A stretch of DNA of 43,692 bases from Akkermansia sp. (GCA_017435505.1 JAFSEZ010000036.1:1-43692); one strand, 5' to 3'; positions 19,049 through 30,415 are shown, counted from the stretch's first letter. Made by a program: numbers and translations. Notes: a model not told the origin generated them from the letters alone.

Positions 19049-19969
19049 ATGCACCCGCATATCACCCACCTGATCAGCGAATCTGATAACTGTGTACGCT
19101 TCATCAGCGGGAGAGCCGCTCTGGATTGCCTACTCAACCATATACCCGATATTCGCCGGGCATACATTCCTCTGTTTACCTGCGACACCGTGTTGGAGCC
19201 CTTCGTACTGCGGGGGATTCCCGTGCAGCGATACCACATCAACGAGGATTTATCCCCCATCTTACCTATAAATGCAGAGAAATCAGATTTGCTTCTGTTA
19301 ACCAATTATTTTGGATTTACATGCCAGCAAGTAGAGAATGCCGCCGCCGACTTTCCCGGCATCAGCATAATAGACGCTACTACCGCTCTTTACTCTGCAC
19401 CACCTGACAATACCTCTTGCTTTTATAGTCCGCGGAAATTTTGTGATTCGCCCACAGGGGGACTCGCGTTGGCTCCCTTTCCCCTCTCAAAGCTCCCCCC
19501 AAAAGACAAACAAGATTCCCAGCAATGGCTACAAGCAATCGCGCACCACAACAAACAAATGCAAGTCATATGCTGCGAACGTGCTTTGCGCCACCGCATA
19601 GACCGCCTGAGCTCACCTGATTCGGCAAGATGGAACAACGTTGACTGGCAAGCAGATGCCCGGCAACGCCTCCACAACTATGCAATCTTGCATGCACAAT
19701 TAAAAAGCATCAATCGCTTGCGACTCCCCGAAATTCCATCAAGCGCCCCCATGTGCTACCCTCTACTCTCCGGCATCCCCCTACTGAGAGATGATTTAGC
19801 AGATGCCGGACTTCATCTTCCCCTATTTTGGCCGGAAGTCATACGCCGCACTACCGCCTCCGATTGGGAAAACTACTTGGCACGAAATCTTCTTCCCTTG
19901 CCTTTGGGGCCAAACCTTTCAGAGGCAAATATGTGCCGAATGGCACAACTTATTCTATACAGCTGCTAA
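19049..19969 (+). CDS. DegT-like PLP-dependent aminotransferase-fold protein (putative)
   Basis: A 306-residue protein whose layout resembles fold-type I PLP enzymes of the DegT/DnrJ kind. The early segment SGRAALDCLL, the mid segment LLLTNYFGF, an IIDATTALYS stretch at the usual PLP-phosphate Asp position, and FYSPRKFCDSPTGG match this fold. The Lys in the last motif would hold the cofactor. At 306 residues it is shorter than typical DegT proteins (about 370), mostly at the C-terminus. It starts 13 nt after hrpB and precedes a glycosyltransferase-like membrane protein, so a role in glycan modification is plausible but inferred. Confidence 0.5.
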   Translation: MHPHITHLISESDNCVRFISGRAALDCLLNHIPDIRRAYIPLFTCDTVLEPFVLRGIPVQRYHINEDLSPILPINAEKSDLLLLTNYFGFTCQQVENAAADFPGISIIDATTALYSAPPDNTSCFYSPRKFCDSPTGGLALAPFPLSKLPPKDKQDSQQWLQAIAHHNKQMQVICCERALRHRIDRLSSPDSARWNNVDWQADARQRLHNYAILHAQLKSINRLRLPEIPSSAPMCYPLLSGIPLLRDDLADAGLHLPLFWPEVIRRTTASDWENYLARNLLPLPLGPNLSEANMCRMAQLILYSC

Positions 19970-19977
19970 GCTCTTCC

Positions 19978-20006
19978 TTTACAGGATGCAAAAAATGAGC
20001 TAAAAT
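19978..20006 (+). promoter_or_regulatory. Promoter of the GtrII-like gene
   Basis: TTTACA (19978-19983), 17-nt spacer and TAAAAT (20001-20006), 20 nt before the ATG at 20027; the -35 box starts 9 nt after the stop of the upstream gene. Confidence 0.6.
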
Positions 20007-20026
20007 GCTTCTGCCTTATCCTCAAT

Positions 20027-21520
20027 ATGAGTACACTCTCCCCCAATTCCGGCGAAGAAGAAACAAAAAACTTCCTGCAAACCGCACTCGTGGCAGCTGT
20101 CTGTTTTTTGCTTGTGAACCTACTGATTATTTTCCGTTTGGGGCCAACCGGTGATGAAATATGTGATTTAACAGGAAAATTCTCAGGAACATACCTCGCA
20201 GGAGGAAGGTTCACGGTTCATCTCTACCGGCTCATTTTCAGCCACAGCGGCGTACCCGTTGCGTATGGTATAGCATCTTCCCTTTATTTTGGATTAGCCA
20301 TTGCTACGCAAATCAAGATACTACACATTCGTGATAAATGGGTTCAATTTCTTTTTATAGCATTTTCTGTCTCCGTCATACAGCTTTCATACTTCATGAT
20401 ATGTAGCTTTCATGCGGACGTCATTTGCCTGGGTTTATTTATGGTGAGTTGCTCCTACTTTCTCTTCGAAAAAGCTTATGCAGAGCGGAGCAAAACCATT
20501 CTTTGTCTTTCAATTATCCCAGCCGTTATTGGTATAGGTGCATATCAATTTATTGGTATGCTGCTACCTACTTTGTTCTTCATTCAGTTGATTCAAAACC
20601 TGATGCTCTCCAGCAAACAGGAATCTATAACGAGTGTCTTGAGGAAAGCCGTCATCTTCGGGGGCTGGTGCCTTTGCATCATTGCCATATATTTCATTAT
20701 TTCAACTATAGGCAAAACACTTTGTTCTGCCTATGACTTAAGTTATACGGAAGGCTACCAATCCAACATCTTCCTGTGGGGTAAATTAGCTCTTATCCCT
20801 CAAATCCTACACATGGGAAAAGCATGGTGCTTGCATCTCGTTGGAGCATCCTACCCGGGAGAATGGCTATATGCCACAGCATTGTTGCCTCTCATCATAC
20901 TGCTGCGTGATATCCAGAAAAAAGGAAAATCCATTTCCTTACGTCTGTTTTATACCTGCCTGACACTGAGCCTGTATGCCATCCCATTCGTTCCTATTCT
21001 GATTCTCGGTACAGATATAGGATCCCGACTGTTTATAACGCAACCACTCACTTGCGCTGCAATTTGGAGCATGGCGCTCATTTCACGCACACAGACTTTT
21101 AAACGTTGGGGCATTATTTCACTAAGCGTCTTCATCATGCTCAAAGCATGCTACACTGTGTCTGATATGGCATTTTACCAAAAACGTTTGTTTGAAGAAG
21201 CCTTGATTTTGAGAAACGAAGTTATTGCCAGAGCGTTGCAAGCACAGGTTCCCGCCGGGGTAGATGTATACTCATGCCCGATACTTGTATACAATGACCT
21301 CATAACCTCCATACGTAAACAAGATCGCTACGGCAGTCCGGTTCCTGCGTGTGGTCATAGAGCTTTCGACTTGTATCTGGATATATCCGTCTCTAACATG
21401 CGGAAAATTTATCGCCATGAAAAAGAGTTTATTCCCATTTTCAAACAAATGCCCGTCTACCCAGCACCCGGTAGCATCAAGTACCACGACGGAAACATTC
21501 TGGTAAAATTGGGTGATTAA
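20027..21520 (+). CDS. Polytopic membrane protein, GtrII-like glucosyltransferase
   Basis: A 497-residue inner-membrane protein with roughly ten hydrophobic helices, beginning with VAAVCFLLVNLLIIF. An early loop has the pattern GPTGDEI (acidic pair after the first helix), and a GGRFTVHLYRL segment follows; this resembles the GtrII glucosyltransferase group that decorates O-antigen using lipid-linked glucose. The C-terminal 130 residues are soluble. Codon and base use is more AT-rich than in the flanking housekeeping genes, which may reflect transfer. The donor and acceptor cannot be inferred. The DegT-like gene upstream may act in the same pathway. Confidence 0.6.
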   Translation: MSTLSPNSGEEETKNFLQTALVAAVCFLLVNLLIIFRLGPTGDEICDLTGKFSGTYLAGGRFTVHLYRLIFSHSGVPVAYGIASSLYFGLAIATQIKILHIRDKWVQFLFIAFSVSVIQLSYFMICSFHADVICLGLFMVSCSYFLFEKAYAERSKTILCLSIIPAVIGIGAYQFIGMLLPTLFFIQLIQNLMLSSKQESITSVLRKAVIFGGWCLCIIAIYFIISTIGKTLCSAYDLSYTEGYQSNIFLWGKLALIPQILHMGKAWCLHLVGASYPGEWLYATALLPLIILLRDIQKKGKSISLRLFYTCLTLSLYAIPFVPILILGTDIGSRLFITQPLTCAAIWSMALISRTQTFKRWGIISLSVFIMLKACYTVSDMAFYQKRLFEEALILRNEVIARALQAQVPAGVDVYSCPILVYNDLITSIRKQDRYGSPVPACGHRAFDLYLDISVSNMRKIYRHEKEFIPIFKQMPVYPAPGSIKYHDGNILVKLGD

Positions 21521-21527
21521 ACCACGC

Positions 21528-21583
21528 TGCGACATTTTGTCATTTGTGCAGGTGCGTCAATTTGGCGCACCTGCGTCATTTTG
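21528..21583 (+). repeat. Three copies of TGCG(A/T)CA(A/T)TTTG upstream of the sigma-54 promoter
   Basis: Copies at 21528-21539, 21553-21564 and 21572-21583 share the 12-nt pattern with one mismatch each. The first extends into a GACA-TTT-TGTC dyad (21531-21541). They lie about 95-150 nt upstream of the predicted start of dnaK transcription, where enhancer-binding activators of sigma-54 normally bind. Confidence 0.5.
21548..21582 (+). terminator. Likely terminator of the GtrII-like gene
   Basis: A perfect 9-bp stem (21548-21556 with 21566-21574) with a 9-nt loop is followed by GTCATTTT. It ends the GtrII-like transcript 27 nt after its stop. It overlaps the repeated motif upstream of dnaK, so a second, regulatory use is possible. 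Confidence 0.6.
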
Positions 21584-21650
21584 CCCCACTTAATCCATTC
21601 AAGAAAAAGCAAAAGCATTGTATTATCAACATTTTGCAAACCTCTAAAGG

Positions 21651-21667
21651 TTGGCACGTTTTTTGCA
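21651..21667 (+). promoter_or_regulatory. Sigma-54 (-24/-12) promoter of dnaK-groES-groEL
   Basis: TTGGCACG (21651-21658), TTTT spacer and TTGCA (21663-21667) match the sigma-54 consensus YTGGCACG-N4-TTGCW at every conserved base, with the GG and GC dinucleotides exactly 12 nt apart. The start is predicted near 21678, giving a leader of about 78 nt. A dyad AACCT-ctaa-AGGTT (21639-21652) overlaps its -24 side. No CIRCE element and no good sigma-70 promoter is visible in the gap. Confidence 0.8.
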
Positions 21668-21743
21668 AGGATGGGAGTAAGACAACTCTGCGCCGCATGC
21701 GCAACAGAGCCTTTCAACAAAACAAACAACAACCAACCAATAG

Positions 21744-23675
<1,932 letters not shown>

Positions 23676-23690
23676 CAAACTCATCCATCA

Positions 23691-23713
23691 GGCGGCAAGC
23701 CCCCCTTGCCGCC
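23691..23713 (+). other. Hairpin between dnaK and groES
   Basis: A perfect 9-bp GC-rich stem (23691-23699 with 23705-23713) with a C5 loop is followed 6 nt later by ATTTTT. It could be a partial terminator that lowers groESL relative to dnaK, or an mRNA processing or stability element. Confidence 0.6.
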
Positions 23714-23749
23714 CCACCCCATTTTTAACCAATAAAACAACACTATACC

Positions 23750-24034
23750 ATGATTAAACCATTAGGACAACGTGTGCTCGTTGAACGAGTTGAAGCTGAA
23801 ACCAAAACCGCCGGCGGTCTCTTCCTGCCGGATACAGCCAAGGAGAAACCTCAAGAAGCCATCGTCCGTGCCATCGGCACCGGTGGCCGCGATAAAGACG
23901 GTAAGGAAATCCCCTTCAACGTGGCCGTAAACGACAAAGTGCTCATCACCAAATACGGCGGCACGGAAGTCACCGTCAACGGTATCACCTACACCATCCT
24001 CAACGAGAGCGATATCCTCGCCATCATCGACTAA
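23750..24034 (+). CDS. groES: Co-chaperonin GroES
   Basis: A 94-residue Hsp10 that caps the GroEL chamber as a heptamer. It starts with [14 protein letters not shown] and has the mobile-loop region [19 protein letters not shown], the conserved [15 protein letters not shown], and the C-terminal [12 protein letters not shown]. Length and all landmarks are standard. It sits 74 nt after dnaK and 35 nt before groEL, with an A/C-rich leader and no Shine-Dalgarno. Confidence 0.97.
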   Translation: MIKPLGQRVLVERVEAETKTAGGLFLPDTAKEKPQEAIVRAIGTGGRDKDGKEIPFNVAVNDKVLITKYGGTEVTVNGITYTILNESDILAIID

Positions 24035-24060
24035 TCATATCATTCATCCCTCACATTTAA

Positions 24061-25722
<1,662 letters not shown>

Positions 25723-25782
25723 TCTGCCACCTCCATTCCGCATCTTTTACCCATAACCCGCGCCTGCCCCGGGCGCACCCCT

Positions 25783-25817
25783 CAGCGGGAGTCTTCACCG
25801 ACTCCCGCTGTGTTTTT
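25783..25817 (+). terminator. Terminator of the chaperone operon
   Basis: A perfect 10-bp stem (25784-25793 with 25800-25809) with a TTCACC loop is followed by TGTTTTT, about 60 nt after the groEL stop. Confidence 0.88.
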
Positions 25818-26001
25818 CTATACTTACTTTCATTACCATCCTACTGTGGCACAAAAGAAACCTCTGCTGAATGGCAATAATATGAAATGGAGGAGTCTGA
25901 TAATCTATCAATAGAAAAACTCGACTTTATGTTACTCCCCCCCCCGGCGACTTGATTATCAAAGACTGATTTGTTAAAAGCACCCCACAGCAATGTTCTT
26001 A
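25818..26001. other. AT-rich junction between chaperone operon and DpnI-like locus
   Basis: No gene is visible. The stretch is noticeably AT-rich, with a run of nine to ten C near 25936. It separates the plus-strand chaperone operon from the oppositely oriented restriction locus and may mark one edge of an insertion. Confidence 0.3.
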
Positions 26002-26256
26002 TCAACTCAGCAACTTCATTTCCTCGATATGGCTCTGGAGTTCAGACAAGTGCTCTTTATATGCCATGCGATAGAACGAGCCACACTTTTCTTCTATTTG
26101 CTCACTTGATAAGAAAGCGTTACTATTCAAAAAATCGCTGATGATGCTTAGCTGTCGATTATGAGCTTCATCAAATGTTTGGAAAGGGCCTCGGCAATCG
26201 ATAGAGAGGTGGCCATCCTCGTCAATTGTGGCGTAATGAAGGATATAAAGCTTCAT
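26002..26256 (-). CDS. Small protein paired with the DpnI-like gene, unknown function
   Basis: An 84-residue protein, unrecognised. It begins MKLYILHYATIDEDGHLSID, a beta-hairpin-like start, then has a Phe-rich turn and two probable helices (about 28-45 and 62-84, the latter rich in Glu and Leu). There is no signal peptide or membrane helix. Its ATG overlaps the DpnI-like stop by 4 nt (ATGA), so the two are translated together. The place of a small partner after dpnC (DpnI) recalls dpnD of the pneumococcal DpnI locus, but no sequence similarity to DpnD is evident. Confidence 0.6.
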   Translation of the reverse strand: MKLYILHYATIDEDGHLSIDCRGPFQTFDEAHNRQLSIISDFLNSNAFLSSEQIEEKCGSFYRMAYKEHLSELQSHIEEMKLLS

Positions 26257-27029
26257 GATCGGTTCGTTTTTCTGTAGACTCCGGGAGAGAGGAATTCAAT
26301 GATGCCTTTATCACGCAAAAATTGCAGTTGCTGGCGAATTTTGGCTTCAATGTTATTGTTTCGAGGATGTTTTTCTTTCAGCAAGTCAACGAAAGAGTAC
26401 ACCTGATTCAGCGAGAAAGTAGCTCCCAACCTCTCGGTACACTGAAGAACATCGAACAACCAGCCTCGGCTCTCGATGCTCTTGGTCTGTAAAGCATATA
26501 TCTGGTTGTATTTTTTGCAGACATCCTCGGTAGGCAGCACATGTCCGTTGCGCACAATGGGAATCTTTGCAGTGTCCGGGACCAGTCCCAGCAGGATGTT
26601 ACACCCTTCCCAACCTGCTCTGGCAGCCGTACTTTTCAGCTGCGTACGTTTCTGTATAATATCCGGGATGAAAAAGCATTTCGGAACGATGATAAGATTA
26701 TTCACCTCGTATCGGTCGTAATGCATGAAAAAGAAACTGGGATTTTCGAGCGATGAGATACGCTCAATCATGGTGCGGTAGACCCCATCAACGACGGAGC
26801 TCTTGAATCTGGCGGTGGTGCTTTTCTTACTTTTCAATTCATATTGAGCACGGCAACTTTTGCAAACATAGTCTTTCACAGGAGCGTTGGACTCTGCCTT
26901 TTGAATGGACTCAGCACCACATATGGGACAGTACATATTGCGAGCCAACCATTCCTCTGTCATGATGCGGGCTTGTTGCGAAGCACTCTTATACCCCTTT
27001 ATCAGAGTTGTATCAAATCGTAAATCCAT
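26253..27029 (-). CDS. DpnI-like type IIM methyl-directed restriction endonuclease
   Basis: A 258-residue homologue of DpnI, which cuts GATC only when the adenine is methylated. The N-terminal PD-(D/E)XK nuclease has D53, E64 and K66 (motif YELKSKK) at the same numbering as I recall for DpnI. A four-Cys zinc site lies at C34, C37, C56 and C59. The segments ARAGWEGCNI and SRGWLFDVLQC and the C-terminal winged helix (KIRQQLQFLRDKGIIEF) also match that family. Because it attacks methylated DNA, no partner methylase is required, and the host should lack Dam methylation. The locus is AT-rich relative to its neighbours, suggesting transfer. Confidence 0.9.
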   Translation of the reverse strand: MDLRFDTTLIKGYKSASQQARIMTEEWLARNMYCPICGAESIQKAESNAPVKDYVCKSCRAQYELKSKKSTTARFKSSVVDGVYRTMIERISSLENPSFFFMHYDRYEVNNLIIVPKCFFIPDIIQKRTQLKSTAARAGWEGCNILLGLVPDTAKIPIVRNGHVLPTEDVCKKYNQIYALQTKSIESRGWLFDVLQCTERLGATFSLNQVYSFVDLLKEKHPRNNNIEAKIRQQLQFLRDKGIIEFLSPGVYRKTNRS

Positions 27030-27098
27030 ATTGTACTATCTACAACATTATTCTATCAAATACCTGAGCAAGTACAAGCCTTTAGCATTTGTACTCTT

Positions 27099-27419
27099 TC
27101 AATTAGCAAGTTTGAGGAGGATGACGCCGGAGAGGATGAGAGCTACGCCGAGAAAGCGAAGGAAAGAGGCGGTGTCGTGGAAGAAAGCGATGCCGATGAG
27201 GAAGGTAGCTGCGGCACCGATACCGGTCCAGATGGCATAGGCTGTGCCGATGGGGATGTGTTTTTGGGCAATAAAGAGGAAGATGCCGCTCAGAGCCATG
27301 GTGACTATGGCAAAGATAATCCAGAGGATGCGGGCAGAGGGGTGAAGCGCAGCGAGTTTCATGCCGACAGGCCAGCCAACTTCGCATACGGCTGCGAGGA
27401 ATAGATAAAACCAAGGCAT
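27099..27419 (-). CDS. Small multidrug resistance (SMR) family transporter, SugE/Gdx-like
   Basis: A 106-residue inner-membrane exporter with four helices. The first helix has the essential Glu in AAVCEVGWPVGMKLA, and TAYAIWTGIGAAATFLIGI is the SMR signature. The W-P variant after EVG and the overall pattern are closer to the SugE/Gdx guanidinium exporters than to EmrE, though this is a judgement from memory. It would work as a dimer, exchanging protons for small cations. The ATG at 27419 gives the standard SMR length; the longer frame would run into dgt. It lies 65 nt after dgt on the same strand. Confidence 0.85.
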   Translation of the reverse strand: MPWFYLFLAAVCEVGWPVGMKLAALHPSARILWIIFAIVTMALSGIFLFIAQKHIPIGTAYAIWTGIGAAATFLIGIAFFHDTASFLRFLGVALILSGVILLKLAN

Positions 27420-27439
27420 GAGAAGAAGATGGACGAGGG

Positions 27440-27458
27440 GTTCAAAAGTAAGAAGTGT
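27440..27458 (-). promoter_or_regulatory. Shared 19-nt leader motif, copy upstream of the SMR gene
   Basis: Minus-strand ACACTTCTTACTTTTGAAC ends 20 nt before the SMR ATG. A 17/19 identical copy sits 22 nt before dgt. It may be an operator or an atypical promoter; no normal -35/-10 pair is clear in either leader. Confidence 0.5.
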
Positions 27459-27484
27459 ATGCGCGAGTCGTGCTTCCTGCACCA

Positions 27485-28801
27485 TCAGGCCAGGTTGGGA
27501 GCACAGCCAAAGAGGGAGGAGTAGGTTTGAAGGGCGAAAGAATCAGTCATGCCGGAGATGTAATCGACCACGTGGGCAAAGCGAGCTTGAGCAGACTCGG
27601 AATCTGCGGGAGAGGCATGGAGGATGGGGCCAATTTTGGAGCCAAGCGCACCATTGGGATTCTGCACCCATTCCATAAAAAGCTCCATGAGGCGGCGCAC
27701 GATATTGAAGCCGGTGATTTCTACCCTGAGTACGCTTTCGTGGGAATAAATTTCCGAGAAGGAGAAGCTGCGTACCTCATTGTAGGGCGTGGAGAGCTTG
27801 GAAGCATCCATGAGTCCCTGTTCCATGTTGCCATCCATGATGGCGGTATAGTGAGTGCGCAGGGACTCTCGCAAGGCAGCAATACAGTTCCCCACAGCCA
27901 TGGCACGAGCCATACGAATGGCGGCGTGTGGCCCCTTTTCAGCAGCTTCTTTGTGGATAGAGGGCTCTTTCTGCTGCATACCGGCGAGCTTGCAAAGCAT
28001 CTCAACCGCTTTCTCGTAGGAGATGATGTGAGAGATATAGGCATCCTCTATGTCCGCTACGAGGTAGCTCACATCGTCTGCGGCTTCCATGAGGAACGCG
28101 AGGGGATGCCGAGCCCACACACCCGGAGCAAGGCGGGGCAGACCACAAGCCGCTGCCACTCGCTCAAAGGCAGGCAAATCTTCCTCTGCCAGTCCGAATT
28201 TACCTTTTTTGCCATAGCGCGAGAGACCGGAAGCTTTGATGGCTGCCGCTGTGCAGGGATACTTGGAGAACGCACCAAGGGTGGCAAAGGTGAGATCCAG
28301 TCCATGCCCGCGAATGGGGTCGCAAGTGCGGGTAAGGAGGCGGAAGCCTTGGGCATTGCCCTCGAAGCGAAAATCCTGCAACCACGCCGGCACGGCGTCC
28401 CCCTTGCGCTGCATCTCGCCGGCAGCAAGCGCCACGGCTTCCTCGATGGCTTTTTCGCCGGAGTGTCCGAATGGCGGGTTGCCAATGTCATGCGCTAAAC
28501 AAGCAGTAGCCACAATATCCGTCATCTTGATACCTTCCCGCAGGGGCAAAGCATCTCGTTCTTCTGCCAACAAAGCCATTTCCTCTGCCAGGGTGCGCCC
28601 CACATTAGCTACCTCCAGACTATGGGTGAGACGGGTGCGCACATAGTCATTACGCCCCAGGGGGAACACCTGCGTTTTATCCTGCAAACGGCGAAAAGCG
28701 CTGGAATACAGCACGCGCCCATAGTCTTGGTTAAAAGGCGAGCGGGTGGAGGACGAGGCATCGCTCAGGCGAGCCGGAGAAAGGAGCAATTTCCAAAACA
28801 T
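27485..28801 (-). CDS. dgt: Deoxyguanosinetriphosphate triphosphohydrolase (dGTPase)
   Basis: A 438-residue HD-domain enzyme that cuts dGTP to deoxyguanosine and tripolyphosphate. The metal ligands are visible as the His of RLTHSLEVANV (about residue 61), the HD pair in CLAHDIGNPPFGHSGE (about residue 111) and a later Asp in ADDVSYLVADIEDAY. The start has the family pattern SPFNQDYGRVLYSSAFRRLQDKTQV. The length fits the shorter dGTPase-like group. It may help control dNTP pools or limit phage replication, as some Dgt homologues do. It is followed by the SMR gene. Confidence 0.9.
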   Translation of the reverse strand: MFWKLLLSPARLSDASSSTRSPFNQDYGRVLYSSAFRRLQDKTQVFPLGRNDYVRTRLTHSLEVANVGRTLAEEMALLAEERDALPLREGIKMTDIVATACLAHDIGNPPFGHSGEKAIEEAVALAAGEMQRKGDAVPAWLQDFRFEGNAQGFRLLTRTCDPIRGHGLDLTFATLGAFSKYPCTAAAIKASGLSRYGKKGKFGLAEEDLPAFERVAAACGLPRLAPGVWARHPLAFLMEAADDVSYLVADIEDAYISHIISYEKAVEMLCKLAGMQQKEPSIHKEAAEKGPHAAIRMARAMAVGNCIAALRESLRTHYTAIMDGNMEQGLMDASKLSTPYNEVRSFSFSEIYSHESVLRVEITGFNIVRRLMELFMEWVQNPNGALGSKIGPILHASPADSESAQARFAHVVDYISGMTDSFALQTYSSLFGCAPNLA

Positions 28802-28823
28802 AAAGGAAAGACGGATGTCGGGT

Positions 28824-28842
28824 GTTCAGAAGTAAGACGTGT
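28824..28842 (-). promoter_or_regulatory. Shared 19-nt leader motif, copy upstream of dgt
   Basis: Minus-strand ACACGTCTTACTTCTGAAC ends 22 nt before the dgt ATG and matches the SMR copy at 17 of 19 positions. Similarity weakens on either side but continues in part toward the start codon. Confidence 0.5.
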
Positions 28843-28885
28843 GGCGTTAGCCGAGGAGAGTCGTCATCGTATAAATCTAATCAAT

Positions 28886-29398
28886 TCAGATGCCGCCGTG
28901 AGTAATGCGAACGGTGCGGACGCAGGCTTCGCCCAGAGAGGCGTTGAGGGCGCGTATGATTTGGGGACGCAAGCGCTGGAGTTCAAAACGCACAGCAGGA
29001 TGCGCGGTGCGCACCACGGCTGTTTTTTTATCCACAGAGATGAGTTGAGCTTGGGTGGCAAGGAATGAACCCACAGCTTTTTCCCATGCGGCATTCAAGA
29101 GTTCGGGCGCAAAATCGGCCTCGCGGATGTCCAGTTTGGTGACAAGCTCGGCCAAGATGCTATTCATATCCCGCAAGTTGGCACGCACCGGTAGGCCGGG
29201 GGCAGCGCCATAAAAATCGGCCAAAGCTTGCGCACGCTCCGCATCATGGCGAGATTCCACTCGAACCGGGCGCACCGAGCCATCCGCAAAGGTTTCGTTG
29301 CGGTACAAAGGGCGCGACTCTGCAGCGGGAAGCGGCGCCACCGCATCGGCGGGCACCACTACCGTAGTCTTGCGTTTTCTGCGCGGAGCAGCTGCCAT
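28886..29398 (-). CDS. DUF721/DciA-like protein
   Basis: About 170 residues. The C-terminal half matches DUF721: LLNAAWEKAVGSFLATQAQL, then VVRTAHPAVRFELQRL and a final helix IIRALNASLG. This is the domain of DciA, which helps load the replicative helicase in most bacteria lacking DnaC. The N-terminal half is basic and disordered-looking (PRRKRKTTVVV). The start is uncertain: ATG at 29398 is used, with 29428 an alternative. An inverted repeat GACCCGG/CCGGGTC (29416-29422 and 29437-29443) sits in the gap after the ferredoxin gene. Confidence 0.65.
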   Translation of the reverse strand: MAAAPRRKRKTTVVVPADAVAPLPAAESRPLYRNETFADGSVRPVRVESRHDAERAQALADFYGAAPGLPVRANLRDMNSILAELVTKLDIREADFAPELLNAAWEKAVGSFLATQAQLISVDKKTAVVRTAHPAVRFELQRLRPQIIRALNASLGEACVRTVRITHGGI

Positions 29399-29469
29399 AA
29401 AACAAGAGGAAGACCCGGAGGTGGTCATAACACGCCCCGGGTCAAAAGAAACGAGTGTTGCCGGCAGCT

Positions 29470-29703
29470 TTACTCGCCATCGTCGCCGATAGCCTGCACG
29501 GGGCAGCCTTCCATGGCCTCCACGCAAAGCTCTACCTCAGCATCCGTCTCGGGCTGCTTGTAAACATAGGAAACACCCTCATCATCGTCGCGAGCGAAGA
29601 AGTCGGGAGCGGAATCACGGCAAAGGTCGCAGTCAATGCAGTTGCTGTCTACATAGAACTTGCCGGGAACATTCTTTTCAGTTTTTTCGTCGATATCGGC
29701 CAT
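29470..29703 (-). CDS. [4Fe-4S] ferredoxin
   Basis: A 77-residue acidic electron carrier. It has one cluster motif, CIDCDLC (CxxCxxC), and the fourth ligand in EGCPVQAI near the C-terminus, as in single-cluster ferredoxins. The spacing between the two parts is long (about 40 residues), with an Asp-rich linker. ATG 29703 is preferred over GTG 29730. The DciA-like gene follows 71 nt later, probably unrelated in function. The redox partner cannot be inferred. Confidence 0.85.
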   Translation of the reverse strand: MADIDEKTEKNVPGKFYVDSNCIDCDLCRDSAPDFFARDDDEGVSYVYKQPETDAEVELCVEAMEGCPVQAIGDDGE

Positions 29704-29773
29704 ATTGTGTATGGGGTTTTGATTGCCCACCCTTATTTTTTACTTATTTTTCCCAGAATGCAATCCTTTTTTA

Positions 29774-29802
29774 TTGCAACGGGGCATTTTTCGGGCAAAA
29801 TA
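29774..29802 (+). promoter_or_regulatory. Probable promoter of the membrane protein-lnt pair
   Basis: TTGCAA (29774-29779), then CAAAAT after 16 nt or AAAATA after 17 nt, 5-6 nt before the ATG at 29808. Confidence 0.5.
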
Positions 29803-29807
29803 AGGTC

Positions 29808-30404
29808 ATGCAAGCCCCGAAAGAGCAAGAAAAGCCCGCCAAGAAACCTAGGTTCAGGATAAGCAACCTCATTTGGGGGTGCATATTCGGGCTCATGCTG
29901 CTGGGGCTGGCCGGTTTCGGCGCCTATATCTACAAAGATGTACCCACCGCACAAGGCCGGTTTAACAGCGCCCCCACACCTTGGGGCGGCGCCGGGGTGG
30001 TGGTGACCGAGGCGAAGGCTGCGTGGCAAAGCTCTGTCGGCAATGCCCGCATGGAACTGCGCGCCGCCTACTACCCGGTGTTGCATCTGCAGCTGGGGGA
30101 AGGAGATGGCAGCGGCCACCTGCTGGTGCGCTTTGCCGATGCAAGCGGCGTACAAAAAGGCGAAACAGTGGCTATAGCCTACGCCAAAGGACAATTTCTG
30201 CCTGCCCGAGATGTCAATATACACACGGAGGGCAACAAGGCAGCGGCCCACGTGGAATTGGGCTTTCACTCCCAAGATGAATATCTGGTGCACAAGTTCA
30301 CGGAATCGGCCCCTCTTTGGCGCGTTGTGGTGACCAACCGTCCCAACGGAAGCTTTGATGAACAATACTTGGGCTACACCTGTGTTCGCCCCGAAGCACA
30401 ATAA
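29808..30404 (+). CDS. Single-pass membrane protein of unknown function upstream of lnt
   Basis: A 198-residue protein. A basic, Lys/Pro-rich cytoplasmic start is followed by one strong membrane helix (about residues 22-42, LIWGCIFGLMLLGLAGFGAYI). The rest is a beta-rich domain, probably periplasmic, with WQSSVGNARMELRAAYY and later VELGFHSQDEYLVHKF. No known family is recognised. It is 11 nt upstream of lnt and probably co-transcribed, so a link to envelope biogenesis is possible but only inferred. Confidence 0.7.
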   Translation: MQAPKEQEKPAKKPRFRISNLIWGCIFGLMLLGLAGFGAYIYKDVPTAQGRFNSAPTPWGGAGVVVTEAKAAWQSSVGNARMELRAAYYPVLHLQLGEGDGSGHLLVRFADASGVQKGETVAIAYAKGQFLPARDVNIHTEGNKAAAHVELGFHSQDEYLVHKFTESAPLWRVVVTNRPNGSFDEQYLGYTCVRPEAQ

Positions 30405-30415
30405 TTTTTCCCAAT

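Noticed and set aside
26002..26256. DpnD homologue
   Set aside because: The position is analogous, but the sequence shows no resemblance that I can recognise, so it is left as unknown.
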